Assembly (NCBI RefSeq): GCF_000247695.1
Contig: NW_004624742.1
Location: 3,009,648 to 3,073,647, forward strand
Direction of reading: 5' to 3'
DNA from: Heterocephalus glaber
Lineage: Eukaryota > Chordata > Mammalia > Rodentia > Bathyergidae
DNA: 64,000 bases
This document shows positions 33,500-45,116 of the stretch, in pieces (position 1 is the first letter of the stretch; each line of letters opens with the position of its first letter). A program made the translations under genes and the position numbers. The notes under the pieces were generated by a model. The model saw only the letters and a list, made by a program, of their open reading frames with translations, made no database searches and was not told the origin of the DNA.

Positions 33500-33800
33500 G
33501 TTCCTTTTCTCTTGGCTTCCTTCCTGACCCTTCTCTGGTCAGATGGTGCCTGTAGCCTTCAAGAGTCACTTACGCCTGCTGTCTTCCAGGAAATTATTTT
33601 TGACCCCCAGTATGGTCAAGTGCTCCCACAAAGCCTCTGTAGCACCCAAAGATATTTCACAACACTAATTACACATTGCCCTATAACTATCATGTTCTTA
33701 TCAGTCCCCCACACTAGACCTCAAGGTTTGGCATGTTGGACTAGGCTTTTTGTCTTTCTGTTCTCCAAGCTTAGGATTGCCTGGCAGTAGGTGGGGGATT
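33500..33800 (+). repeat. Possible L2 3' fragment, sense
   Basis: TTCCTTCCTGACCCTTCTC, TAGCACCCAAAGATATTTCACAAC, CACATTGCCCTATAACTATC and GCTTAGGATTGCCTGGCAG follow the order of the L2 tail with heavy drift. The 164-codon frame 33296-33790 overlaps it and is not a gene. Confidence 0.4.
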
Positions 33801-34999
33801 GAGAATATCTGATGAGTAAATGGGTGGCTCTGCCTGGCTTCTAAACTGCCAGGGTCCTCAGGTGTGGCCCAGAGTGATAATTCCAACTAAACACTCAGTC
33901 TCATAGGAGTCTTGATATAGAAGTTTCACTGGACACCTGGACCTGGACGGATCTCACACTGGAACCCCTAAGAGTAAAGTAAGTGTGCTAAGGTTGAAAG
34001 TACAAAGAAAACTCCTCATTTTGAGTCCAGCCCACTAACCATCTTTAAGGAGCACTGTGGCTTCAGCTTTCTGGGAGGTGTAGAAGGAGGGTAACAGATG
34101 CCCATGGTGTGAACTGGGCATGCCTGCGACAGGCTTGGAAGGAAAGCAGTGGGCTGGCATAGCTCCTGTTTGCATAGCATCTGGGCAAGTCTAGGAAACA
34201 GTTACATAGTGACATATTCCAGTGCGGCTTCTATGAGCCCCACAAGGCTTGAGCCAGGCGGACTCAGGAAGGACCAAAGATAGGAAAATCTCATTAACAG
34301 AGGGGGGAAAGGCTGAGTCATTTCTATAATGACTGGCTCACAGCAGGAATCATTATCAGGCAATTACAGCCCTTTCTTCTCGTGGAGTTATTGGCTGGAG
34401 TCTCACCTTTACAACTGTTGAAGAAGGAATTATACAGCTCACAAATCCAAGAACAAATAGAATGGAGAGGTTACCTTGGGGAGCAAGAGTAACCTACAGC
34501 AAAGGAACTGGGCCCGAAGGCCTCAGGGTGTGCTGAGCAGCCATCCACATCTACCCTGGTGGGGGCTGAGAGGGGCACAGGAGGAGTTAGGTGTCTGCAG
34601 CTCTCTCACCTACCAGAGTTCCCCTGCTTCCTCCAGTGCCCATGTTTCAGGTTCAGTGGTGCCAAATGGGTAAACATAATCAAATTTCATAATCTTATAT
34701 GGTTGATTTGGGTTCTATATAGTAAAATCAGTGGAATAAAGATGAATCATGCCTTTTGAATCACATACCTTTACTTATGGTGCTTCTTTTCCTACTCGGG
34801 CTAGTTCCTATCCAAGTCTTTAGGGGTCTTTGGGCATGTCTGAGGACATGGCCTCTTCGTGGGTATTATGGCCTCAGGACAACAGTTCCCCAAACCTCTG
34901 TTCTCTTCATCTATCCTCATAAGAGGGGGAAATGGCTGAACTCTCTCTCCTTGGACTTGTAGGTATTTGTGTCTGTTATGCTGAGACACCGAGCTGCTC
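33801..34999. other. Repeat-poor sequence
   Basis: 1.2 kb with no recognised element or exon. Confidence 0.4.
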
Positions 35000-35003
35000 A
35001 GAC

Positions 35004-35134
35004 GAAGATGATGATGATGACGTTGATGATATTTATTAAAACAGGAAACACACTAGGCACTAAATTAGGGGGGTTAACATACAGGATCTTGTTTAATACT
35101 TACAATCATCCATATATATATATATATCACATGC
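35004..35134 (-). repeat. Probable MIR fragment with ATG and TA microsatellites
   Basis: A GATGATGATGATGAC run (about 35007), then AATTTATTAAAACAGG..CACACTAGGCACTAAATTAG and AGGATCTTGTTTAATACTTACAATC resemble an antisense MIR start; a (TA)8-type run follows at about 35112-35127. Confidence 0.5.
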
Positions 35135-35384
35135 ACTCATCATTTTAGATAGGAGACATGCTGGTAGGGGAGATGCTGAGAAATTCAGCTCCAAAATAAA
35201 ATCAAAATGAGAAAGCCACCCAGTGTGCCTCGAGTTCCATCATCAACAGTGGTTGTGCCCCTGGGAGCCAGTGCAGGCTCTTTCTTCAAGTTTTACTTCA
35301 AACTTTAGCACTCATCACCACCCCCACTAACTAACTAACTAGTCCAGCTACCATCACCTCTCACTCAGCCACAAACAGCCATTA

Positions 35385-35705
35385 ATACGGATGAGCTCTT
35401 TCTGAGTGCTAGGCATTATTCTAAGCACCTTACCTGTGCTGGGACTCACTCTTCTCGGCAATCCAGTGAAGGGGGAATCATTACAGGCTCCAGGGCTGAC
35501 AACACTGAGTGGTACCATACATGCAGGACTCTCAAACTCCAGAGGTAAGACCCCCCAGAGTCGTGCAACATTATATCTCCAGCTTCCAGATCAGAGAACT
35601 GAGGTACAGGGGAGTAATTTAACTTGTTCATCCCCGCACTGCTCATCAATGACAGAGCTGTGCTTCAAACCCGAGAGTCTACTTCCAGGGCCTTAACCAC
35701 AGCTA
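35385..35705 (-). repeat. MIR-type SINE, antisense, with an insertion
   Basis: GAGTGCTAGGCATTATTCTAAGCACCTTACC, then an unrelated stretch near 35470-35560, then CAGATCAGAGAACTGAGG, TTTAACTTGTTCATCC and TTCAAACCCGAGAGTCTAC. Order fits antisense MIR split by drift or an insertion. Confidence 0.65.
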
Positions 35706-35759
35706 TTCCTACATCAGCTCCTGAATTGTTCTCTCTGCTCTTGGCCTGCTATAGCTCCA

Positions 35760-36365
35760 GTAGCCAGAGTGATTCTTTTTAAACATATAAACAATATCAT
35801 CACTCCAAGCCCTCTAATAGCTTCCCAATAGTCCCAGTCTGCACAGACTCCCTAGCATGCTCGTAGCCCCATGGGATCTGGCTCCCTCCTGTACCCCCGG
35901 GCTCATCTCTGATAACCCTCTCTCTAGCTCACTCTGCTCCTGCCACCCAGCCTTTTTGGTTTCCTATAATCACACCAAGCTTCTTCTCACCTCAGAGCCT
36001 TTGCACGTGCTGTTTCCTCCAACCCTTCCCTATACTTTGCTCAGGTCCCCTCCCATGCATCTATTCCTCATTTCATTCAGGACTCTATTAAAATGCCGCC
36101 TTTTCCAGAGAGTTTCCCTGACCTTTCCACTTGAAATAGCTCCCAGCTCCCATTTGCCATGCTCTACCCCATTAGCCTCCTTATCTTCCCTTACAGTCTT
36201 GATAGTACTCAGAATGGTAGCTCCTGTTTGTTAATGTGTATTAACTTGTTAATGTGAATATAAACAGGGACTTGTTTGTCCTCCACGCTGAGTCTCCAGA
36301 GCCAGAAGAGAGCCTGGTGCATAGTTGGAGCTCAGTTAACACTGGCTGGGTGAATAGTGAGCCAA
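35760..36365 (+). repeat. L2 LINE 3' region, sense
   Basis: A good ancient L2 match: CATGGGATCTGGCTCCC, AGAGCCTTTGCACGTGCTG, CAGAGAGTTTCCCTGACC, GCTCCCATTTGCC and GCCTGGTGCATAGTTGGAGCTCAG near 36312. The 125-codon frame at 35857-36234 lies wholly inside and is L2 sequence, not a host gene. Confidence 0.8.
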
Positions 36366-37369
36366 GTTCCTGGCAAGCAGGGTTTCAGTGCCAGCCCAGG
36401 ACACACAGTCAGTCCTCAGTAAGAGCCAACACAACAGGGCAGGATGGAAGGAAGGGTTAGATTTAGCAACATTTATTTAGTGATTTTGAGTTCCAAGCAG
36501 AGTGACACCCTATTGTCTCATGTAACTCTTACATCCCGTGAAGTTTGTAAGGGGAAATACGGAGGGTAAACAAAGCATATTCCATCAATTCCTTTACAAA
36601 CTCTTTATCCAAAACAGAAAAGAGGTGATTATTAAAGATACAGACTCTGAATTGCTTATCTTTATGTAGTCCAAACCACAAGAATTTGTTTGCTTTTTAT
36701 GAGTCAGCTGCGTTGATACTATAGGCTATTTAATTTGTGTTTATTTTCCTATATCCAAGAGAAAAGGTTTATTTGTACCATCCACTACTCCCTCAATTTA
36801 GGGTTTAAAATCTCCTCGATTCAGTTCACTGAACACATGTGAGTTTCCTGTATAAATTGCTTTGTCCATTTTTATGAGGAAGAAAGCTGAGTTTTCCTGA
36901 AGATGTGTCCAAACTAAATTATCATTTTATAACATTAAAACAGCATTTTAATCACTTGATCATTTTAATCATGTGCCAGAGACTCAAAAATCTTCATCCT
37001 GTTCTAATCTGAAATCCTGAGAGACCTTGACTGAAAAAAATACCAAAGGAAGTCCTCTCTCCTCTATCAAAGAAAGTTCTCCTCAGTGGGTGAGGCACAT
37101 CCTTGCCTCGTTGCCCAGCAAGGCACAGACTGTTTGGTTGGTTCATGTTTAATCCTGAATGTATGCAATAAGGATGTGGTTCCCCTTGCAAAGCTATGCA
37201 AAACAAGGGAGTTTTGTAAGGTCTGGGCTCTGAGTGGTGCCCTGGGTTATGTAACAAGCCCCAGCCCAACAACTCACTCTCATAAGGGTGACTGAAGGGT
37301 CCCTCTATTCCCGACTCTGTGCAGCACAGGAAGCCATGTATTCAGTTAGGATCCCAAGTCACTCTATTA
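36366..37369. other. Repeat-poor, AT-leaning sequence
   Basis: No recognised element apart from a weak MIR-like patch near 36465-36560 that I did not call. Confidence 0.4.
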
Positions 37370-37693
37370 CAGGTTGAACATCACTAATCTGAAAATCCAA
37401 AATCCAAAATGCTTCAAAACTTTGTGACCATTGATATCACAAGTGGAAAATTCCACACCTGACTTCATGTGTTGGATTGCAGTCCAAATGTAAGTACACT
37501 ATAAGTATTATACAGAATTGCCTATAGGCTCTGTCTATAAGGTATATGTGAAACATAAATTAATTGTTTAGACTTGAGTCTCGCCCCTAAGATATCTCAT
37601 TATGTATATGCAGATATTTCAAATTCTTTAAAAAAAAAGTGAAATCTAAAATATTCTGGTCCCAAGCCTTTCAGATAAAAGATACTCAACCTG
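37370..37693. mobile_element. Tigger-like DNA transposon MITE with TIRs
   Basis: The left end CAGGTTGAACATCACTAATC and right end AGATAAAAGATACTCAACCTG are imperfect terminal inverted repeats, and TA dinucleotides flank both, as for the Tc1-mariner/pogo (Tigger) group. Inside, AAATCCAAAATCCAAAATGC, GAGTCTCGCCCCTAAGATATC and ATTCTGGTCCCAAGCC match the well-known primate and mammalian Tigger-derived MITE. No transposase remains; length is about 324 bases. Confidence 0.85.
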
Positions 37694-38184
37694 TGTAGCC
37701 CAGTCATTTGATGCCGAGGAGCCAATAGAATGCTTTCCAGAGGTGTTAAAGGTCTACAGCACTGAATAATAACATATCTCTGAATAAAGACACTTAACCC
37801 CTGAACAATGGGAGGGATAAGGGAAATGGTGAGCAAACGTAACTTCTGAGACAATCAGTGTGTTCCCTTCACCTGAAAGGACAGGGAATTTGCACATGCT
37901 GCTGAAACTTCAATTCTCATCCCTCAGTGTCCTACACACTGTGCTTCATAATAGGAAGACCTCTACCCCTGGGGACCCTCCTTTTGCATCCGCCAGTGTT
38001 ACCCTCATGTAAACCACCCACTCCATGTTGTCAAGACTCACAGGTGCTTGAAACAACTTATCTTGATCAAATAAATGCCTTGGGTGAAAGTTGAACCTGG
38101 GCAAGTGTTCTTTAGTGAAAGAAACTAACCTTTGCATAACACATTGCAGTATATGATATGGTTTAACTTTCACTCCTGAGCAGA
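37694..38184. other. Repeat-poor sequence
   Basis: Nothing recognised; the 121-codon minus frame at 37946-38311 overlaps the following MIR. Confidence 0.4.
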
Positions 38185-38305
38185 GTACAATTACAATTTT
38201 GTTGGTAGGAAAACCAAGGCAGGGAGCAGTTGGCAACTTGCCCAAGACTATAGATGAGGAAGAAATGGAACTTGAATCCTGATCTTTTGACTTCACATTA
38301 CAAGT
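38185..38305 (-). repeat. MIR SINE, antisense
   Basis: TACAATTTTGTTGGTAGG, AAACCAAGGCAGGGAGC, CAACTTGCCCAAGACTATAG and TGGAACTTGAATCCTGATC fit the reverse MIR core. Confidence 0.7.
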
Positions 38306-38394
38306 GAGCAAGACTAATCAAAGCAAGCCTAAGCACACCAACTCTCCATAGTAATGAAACCTCTAATGCCAACACCAGATATGGATACCACACT

Positions 38395-38637
38395 ATATAG
38401 TATTCTTTATTTACTTGTTTATTTATTTAACCAGTACTGGAGATTGAACCCAAGTCCTCATACATGCTAAGCAAGTTCTCTAACACTGAGCAATATCTCC
38501 AGCTCTTTTTATTTTTTATTTTAAGACAGAGTCTTGCTAATCGCCCAGGCTGTTCTCAAACTTGTCGTTCTCCTGTCTTAGCTTCCCGAGTAACTGGGAT
38601 TACAGGTATACATCACGGTGCCTGGTCACAGGATACA
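38395..38637 (-). mobile_element. B1-ID dimeric SINE, antisense
   Basis: Reverse order confirms a dimer: first reversed ID (CAGTACTGGAGATTGAACCC, CACTGAGCAATATCTCCAGC), then T-rich linker, then reversed B1 (AAGACAGAGTCTTGC, CGCCCAGGCTGTTCTCAAAC, GTAACTGGGATTACAGG, GGTGCCTGGTC). The ID half here is full-length, unlike the 32206 copy. Confidence 0.85.
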
Positions 38638-40002
38638 GTTTACCAGACATCCTGAGGCTCTTGGCCAGGAGACCACACAGGGGGCACTAACAGGAAAATG
38701 ACAGGATCGCAACACCTGGGACCTCTGAGAATGAAGAATGACCTGAGGTGGTTTTCACAGGAATGGTCTCAAGTCAGCGAGGGAAATGGGATATGCTCCT
38801 CATTGCGCTTTCATTTCACAGAGCAGCGGATACACAAAAAATTGAGGCAAATCCCGGTCAAAAATTTTCATATAAATGTTGAGTTCCTCGTGGGATATGG
38901 CTTAAATACTGGAATATTTTATTCTTCTGAAATGCCTCATCCCCTGATAGTCCCAGACAGATGGGGTGTGATTGTATCATCTACTGATCTTTCAAACCTG
39001 AAGTACAGCACAATGCTCAAAGTTCTACTTTAAACAATGAAAAAATTTACAGTTAAACTTCCCTCAAATCTGTATTATTTCATTCTATGAAAATGAAAAC
39101 TAAAGCCACCTTCTACCCAATGAGCCTCTAAAATTCTCAAATCACTGGTAACAAATGAAATGCAGATGTGACTCACTGTTTAATGTGTGCAAATTATCAT
39201 ATTATTTTTTTGTAATCTTCCATGCCAAAAAAATCTAGGCATATTATCTGGAGTAAATTAAGGTATATTCCCAGATTTGATGGCTCATTAGAGGATTAAA
39301 TATTTAAATGATAGGGAAAATTTTGATGAATCTCTTAGAGAACAGAACCCCATAGATGGAAATGACAGAGGACATGAAGGATGTGACTGTCTTCCAGCCA
39401 GGTTTGCCCAGCTAAGGTCTCCCCCATTCTACCCAGGAGAAGAGGCTGGCTTTCCAAATGCCCTGGGCTGGAGCAGAGGAAACTCCTGCCTCTCCCAGGT
39501 CAGACCCCTGCTCAGTCACTGTCCAGGTGAGGTTATCCTGCCCTGGCTCACTAGGCTAAGGCTAGCCACAGAAAGAGAAGCTATCTTTTGCAAGCCTCTA
39601 AAGCTCCTCCTAGTGACCTTGGCTACTACGACCTATTGAAAGGAGAAGAGAACAGTGTTCCTTCCCCACTGGGAGTTTTTCTTTTTCCATCAAAATTTAT
39701 CATTGCTGAACTACACAATGTCCCTACATGAAATACTGAAGATGTCTATATGCCCTCTCTATTAATTATTTCTATTGGGTTTTGGCCCTGTCTGTCAGAG
39801 AATGTCAATTGATATTATTAGTTTTTAAATAGAGCAGAAAGGGAAGTCCATTTTGTCATTCCCTTTCAAAGCCTACTTCCTATGTAATAAATCCTGGAAT
39901 CCTTATTCTAACATGTAAAGACTGCCATGAGGTAGTTCACACCACCTTGCCAGTCCTCTCTCACCACATTCTATCCCATCTCTATGTTCATGTCCACCTT
40001 TA
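38638..40002. other. Repeat-poor sequence
   Basis: 1.4 kb without a recognised element. The 111-codon frame at 38698-39033 is not domain-like. Confidence 0.4.
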
Positions 40003-40007
40003 ACACA

Positions 40008-40075
<68 letters not shown>

Positions 40076-40099
40076 AACTCACACACACAAACTCACACA
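40003..40099. repeat. Compound (AC)(TC)(AC) microsatellite
   Basis: Short AC start, (TC)21 at 40011-40052, (AC)11 at 40053-40075 and degenerate ACACAAACTC units to about 40099. Likely length-polymorphic. Confidence 0.97.
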
Positions 40100-41088
40100 G
40101 TCTCCCTGAACTCCAATGGCTCTAGACTAATAACTTTTCTTAGGCCCTCTCTGCTCTGTCCTCCTCACACTGTGAGATTTCTTTGTCATGCTCTTTGACC
40201 ATTTCCCCAAGTTACTAGTTGAATTAAACAAAATAATACAAAACATGAATGCCCAGTTTAACAAACTATTAGAGTCCACGAAAATGTTCTAAACAAAAAC
40301 CCAGGAGATTAAAAATTATATTGAAAGTATAGGCAGCAGAAGTGTTCAGTGTGAGAGCAGAACATAAAAATTAGAACATGGGGCTGCTGTCAGAAGCCAA
40401 TTACTCATAATACCTTAAAAACAAGGCAACATAAAAAATTGATCCAATAGCTAGTAGACAAAGGAGACTAATCTAAGATTAATTAGAATAAGAGAAAAAT
40501 CAGAAAACAGCACATATGGCACAAAAAACTGGCTTACAGAAATAATAGCACATTATAGTCAAAAGTGCAGGAGTCCAACAAAAGGATAGAGTCTTAAAAG
40601 CTATTAGAGTAAAGCAAAGAATAATTTATAAAGGTAAACCCATTAGAACTATAGCAGACTTCTCAACACAAACCTTAAAGAGCAGGAAAGTTTTGAGTGA
40701 AGTGTTTCACCTCCCCTCCAAAAAAACTTTGAATGCAGACTTATCTATCCTGTAAAACTGTCTTTCAGTATTGATGGAGAAATCTTAGAGAGTATCTTAA
40801 GAGAGTATCTTCAGAATTTATGAACAACTAACTAGCACTGCAAGAAATTATTAAGGGTATCCTAGAAAGAGACAATGAAGCCAACCATGCCAAAAAGTCA
40901 AATAGAATGAATACACCAGGTAGCAGGAGCAGTTAAGCAGAAAGGGAAAATAAGGAAATGAGCAACAGGAAAATAATGCCATGATAGGAATGAGTCATTA
41001 TTTTTCAGTTATAACTCTCAATGCAAATGGTCCCAATTCCCCAGTCAAAAGACAAGGACTGGCAGAATGGATCAAGAAATAAAACTCA

Positions 41089-41580
41089 ATGATATACTGT
41101 ACAAGAAACACATTTAATCCAAAGAGAAATTCACAGGTAAAAAAATCAAAGGATGGAAAACAATATTCCATGCAATGGAAACATAAAAAAATCAAGAACA
41201 ACTATTCTAATTTCAGAGTGGATTTCAAGCCAAAACTGATCAGAAGAGGCAAAGAAGGTCACTACATATTGATGAAGGGAACAACTCAACAGGAAGAGAT
41301 AGCAATTATAAGCATATATGCAACAAACACCAGTATGCCCAACATCATAAACACTGCTGGACATACAAAATCATATAAACACCAACACAATTGTACTCCA
41401 CTATCACAAATAGATGAACTAGACAAAGAAGTCAACAAAGAAATACCAGAATTGAAAAAAATCATCATACAAATGGACTTGATGGATATCTACAGAGTGT
41501 TTCACCCAACGACAACAGAATATATTCTTTTCAGCAGCACACAGAACTTTCTCCAAAATAGGCTACATCCTAGCCCATAA
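41089..41580 (+). pseudogene. L1 ORF2 endonuclease-domain remnant
   Basis: A 163-codon frame retains endonuclease-like text after the 'WIKK' motif zone: a 'VDFKPKLI' block, 'GHYILMKG', 'ISIYATN' and 'MDLMDIYR' then 'FHPTTTEY'. In intact L1 this apurinic-like endonuclease nicks target DNA to prime reverse transcription. Here it is only a fragment: the N-terminal part is out of frame, several expected residues differ, and frames are broken upstream and downstream. It is a relic inside the L1 at 40240-45116. Confidence 0.75.
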
Positions 41581-41719
41581 AGCATGCTTAAGTAAATGCA
41601 AAATAATCAAAATTATCCAATGCATATTATCAGATCATAGTGCAATAAAACTAGTAATCAATGGCAAAAGAAACCACAAAAATTATGCAAACAAATGAAA
41701 ATTAAACAATACCTTCTAA

Positions 41720-41805
41720 GGCCGGGGATTTAGCTCAGTGGTTTCACCGCCTGCTGTGCAAGCGCAAGGACCCAAATTCGATCCCTGGTACCAAAAAAAA
41801 AAAAA
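41720..41805 (+). mobile_element. ID-like SINE in L1 (first of four)
   Basis: GGCCGGGGATTTAGCTCAG, AATTCGATCCCTGG, TACC and a 15-base A-tail. Target-site duplications are AATACCTTCT (41708-41717) and AATACCTCCT (41806-41815), 9 of 10. Confidence 0.94.
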
Positions 41806-42633
41806 AATACCTCCTTGAATAAGCAATGGGTACAGAAGAAAATAAGAAAGAAATTAGACAGTTCCTAGAATAAAATGATAATGCCAGTACAACACAGCAG
41901 AACCTATGGGACACAGTGAAAGTAGTCCTAAGAAGAAAGTTGTGAATGCCTACATTGGAAAAACAAAGCAAGCCCAAATAAATAACCTAATGATACACCT
42001 TGAGGTATTAGAAAAACAAGAACAATTTAAATCCAAATCTAGTACAAGAAAGGAAATTATAAAGATCAGAGCAGAAATTTATGAAATTGAGGCCAAAAAA
42101 TACAAAGAATTGAAGAACTGGTTCTTTGAAAAAGTGAACAAAATACATAGCCAAACTTATCAAAAAAGGAAACACTGAAATCAATGCAATTAGAAATTTA
42201 AAAGGTGAAATCACAATGAATTCCAAAAGGCTTTTAGTAACTACTTTGGGAACCTGAACTCTAATAAACTGGAGAATTCAGAACAAATGGATAGATTCCT
42301 AGATACATATTAATTACCAAAACTGAACCAAGGAGATACAAAAACCCTGAACATTCCAATAATAAGCAATGAAAGAGAAGAAGTAATTTAAAAATAACTA
42401 CCAATTAAGAAGAGCCCAGGATTCACTGCCAAATTCTACAGAAACTTTAGGGAAGATCTAATGCCAATATTCCTCAAACTCATCAATGAAATTGAAAGGA
42501 AAGGAGTACTTCCAAAGTTATTCCTGGAAGTTAGCATTATCATGATTCCAAAATCAGAAAAGGAACCAACCAAGAAAGAGACTACAGATAAACAGAAAGT
42601 AATAAATCATCCAAAAAATATCATACACGTGAT

Positions 42634-42730
42634 GGAGCTGGGGATTTAGCTCAGTGGTTTTGCTGCCTGCTGCTCAAGCACAAGGACCCAAGTTCGATCC
42701 CCGGTACCAAAACAAATCAAACAAAAAAAA
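42634..42730 (+). mobile_element. ID-like SINE in L1 (second of four)
   Basis: GAGCTGGGGATTTAGCTCAG, AGTTCGATCCCCGGTACC and an A-rich tail with CAAA units. Target-site duplications ATACACGTGA (42623-42632) and ATACACATGA (42731-42740). Confidence 0.94.
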
Positions 42731-42859
42731 ATACACATGACCAAGTAGGATTCATCCCAGGAACACAGAGATGGTTCAACATACACAAAGCAATAAATGT
42801 AATACATCACATAGACAGCAGCAAGGACAAAAATCACATGATCATCTCAATTGACACAT

Positions 42860-43200
42860 AAAAAGCCTTTGACAAAGTCCAACTTCCATTCATGATTAAA
42901 AAAAACCCCTGAATGAAATAGGTGTAGAAGTACCTTATCTCAATCTGATAAAAAGCCATTCATAACAAACCTACTGCCAACTTCATACTAAATGAGGAGA
43001 AGCTGAAAACTTTCCCTCTAAAATCAGGACCAAGACAAGGATGTCCACTATCACCACTCCTGTTTAGTATAGTTCTCGAAATATTACTCAGAGAAATCAG
43101 TCAAGTAGAAGAAATAAAGGGATGTGTGTGGGAAAGAAAGAATTCAAATTATCATTATCTGCAGATGACATGATCCTCCACATAGTAGACCCAGAAAATT
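42860..43200 (+). pseudogene. L1 ORF2 reverse-transcriptase core remnant
   Basis: Between the SINEs, several frames in turn carry RT core text: 'KAFDKVQ' near 42861, '[11 protein letters not shown]' near 43034-43066 and 'ADDMI' near 43156-43170, where the catalytic aspartates of L1 RT fall. Frameshifts separate these motifs, so no single enzyme is encoded. In active L1 this domain copies RNA into the target site. Confidence 0.7.
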
Positions 43201-43268
43201 CCACCAAAAGACTTCTCAAATTAGTAACCAAATTCAATAGTGTACCAGGATACAAAGTCAACACCCAA

Positions 43269-43412
43269 GCCGGGTGTGGTAGCCCACACCTGTAATCCCA
43301 GAACTGGGGAGGCTGAGGCAGGAGGATCACCACAAGGTCAAGGCCAGTTTGAGCTACATAGTGAGTTCAAGGCCAGCCTCAACTACAGAGTGAGACCCTG
43401 ACTCAAAAAAAA
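43269..43412 (+). mobile_element. B1 SINE in L1 (third of four)
   Basis: GCCGGGTGTGGTAGCCCACACC, ATCCCAGAACTGGGGAGG, paired 'GGCCAG' internal segments and GAGACCCTGACTC. Perfect 10-base duplication TCAACACCCA at 43258-43267 and 43413-43422. Confidence 0.95.
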
Positions 43413-44553
43413 TCAACACCCAAAAATCAATAGTGTTCCTGTACACCAACAATAAACTCACAGAGAAAGAAATTAAGGAAACAATACCTTTCACAGTGGA
43501 ATAATAAAAGTTAAATGCTTAGGAATTAACCTAACCAAGAAACTGAAAGATCTCTAAATGAAAACAACAGTACTCTGACTGAAAAAGGGGATCAAAGAGG
43601 ACATTCGAAAATTTAAAGATATCCCCTGTTCCTGGCTAGGCAGAATCAATATGGTCAAAATGGCCATACTTCCAAAACTAATATACAGCTTTAACACAAT
43701 CCCAATCAAAATATCAATAGCATTGCTCATAGAATTAGAGAAAACAATCCTACAATTCAAATAGAACCAGAAGAGGCCCAGAATAGCAAAAGCAATCCTG
43801 GGTAACAAAAGCAAAGTAGGAGTTCAAGTTATATTACAAAGCTACAGTGATTAAAAACAGCATGATATTGGCCCCCAAAAAGACGTGGGGATCAGTAGAA
43901 CAGAATAGAAGTTGAAGAAACAACTCCAGGCTCATTCAAATACCTGATCTTTGACAAAGGGGCCAAAAACCTATGCTGGAGAAAAGATAGTCTCTTTAAT
44001 AAATGGTGCTGGGAAAACTGACTATCCACATGCAAAAGATTGACTCTAGACCCATATTTCTCACCAAGTACTAAACTAAAATCAAAATGGATCAAAGATC
44101 TAAATGTTAAAACGGAAACACTTATTCTTCTAGAAGACAACATCTAGACTATAAAAAGAACTAAAAAAAATTAGACTCCCCAAAATAAAAGATACAATCA
44201 AAAAATATTCAATTGAAATGAACAGATGCTTCTCAGAAGAAGTAATACAAATGGCCAATAAATACATGAAAAATTGTTCAACATCACTGACCATTAGAGG
44301 AATGCAAATTAAAATAACACTGAGATTCCACCTCATCCTAGAAACAATGACTATATTCAAGAAATCAAATAATAACAAACGCTGATGAGGCTATAGGGAA
44401 AAAGGAAAATTTCTACGTTTTTGGTGGGATTGTAAACAGGTACCACCATTATGGAAATCAGTGTGGAGATTCCTCAAAAAACTGAAAGTAGAAATTCCAT
44501 TTGACCCAGCTATTTTCCTTCTAGGAGTCTTCCTGAAAGAGTTAAAGTTTTCA

Positions 44554-44638
44554 GGGCAGGGAAGTAGCTCTGTGGTGCCACTCCTGCCTGGCCGATACAA
44601 GGTCCTGAGTTCAATCTCTGGTACAAAAGAAAAGAAAA
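44554..44638 (+). mobile_element. ID-like SINE in L1 (fourth of four)
   Basis: GGGCAGGGAAGTAGCTCTG, GAGTTCAATCTCTGGTAC and an AAAAG-type tail, slightly shortened between the boxes. A perfect 15-base duplication GAGTTAAAGTTTTCA lies at 44539-44553 and 44639-44653. Confidence 0.94.
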
Positions 44639-45116
44639 GAGTTAAAGTTTTCATATTACAGTGATACATGCATACCCATGTTTATAGCAGAATAATTTTC
44701 AATAGCTAAATCTTGGAAGTGACCTGTATATCTATCAACAGATGAATGGATAAAGCAAATGTGGTATTTATACAAAATGGAGTACTACCATAATAACGCT
44801 CTGCCATAAATAAAGGAAAAACTTGAGACATTGGTAGGAAAATGGATGCACCTTGAGACCATAATGTGAAGTGAAATAAATCAGACATACCAGCTTAAAT
44901 ATTGCATAGCTTCTCCTACATGAGAAACCCAAAAGGAAAATTAATGACAGAAAATGGCAAACAGAGAAACAGATCTTTTGCAAATTGGAAGGGAGCCAAG
45001 AGATGAAGGGAGAGGATAAAAATGGGGATTAGAAAAAGAATTAAAATGTGTTATCTACATGTATGAACTCTCCACAAGAAATGTGATCATTATGTACTAC
45101 AACTCGTACTAAAAAT

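Larger units (their letters stand above)
40240..45116 (+). mobile_element. Long LINE-1, inter-ORF/ORF1 end through 3' UTR, sense, SINE-riddled
   Basis: About 4.4 kb of L1 plus 0.4 kb of nested SINEs. It runs from sequence resembling the ORF1 end/inter-ORF region (40650-40860), through the ORF2 endonuclease (40985-41600), the linker, the reverse transcriptase (42400-43200), the ORF2 C-terminal region (43600-44500), to the 3' UTR polypurine zone and terminal GTACTAAAAATAGG. Reading frames shift repeatedly and stops are common, so it is inactive. Four SINEs with their own target-site duplications lie inside (41720, 42634, 43269, 44554). Confidence 0.93.

Noticed and set aside
33296..33790. 164-codon plus-strand frame
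   Set aside because: Runs across single-copy DNA into what looks like an L2 fragment; composition is random.
35857..36234. 125-codon plus-strand frame
   Set aside because: Lies wholly in an L2 3' region.
41730..41795. tRNA gene
   Set aside because: The A and B boxes belong to an ID-like SINE with an A-tail and target-site duplications; no cloverleaf was argued.
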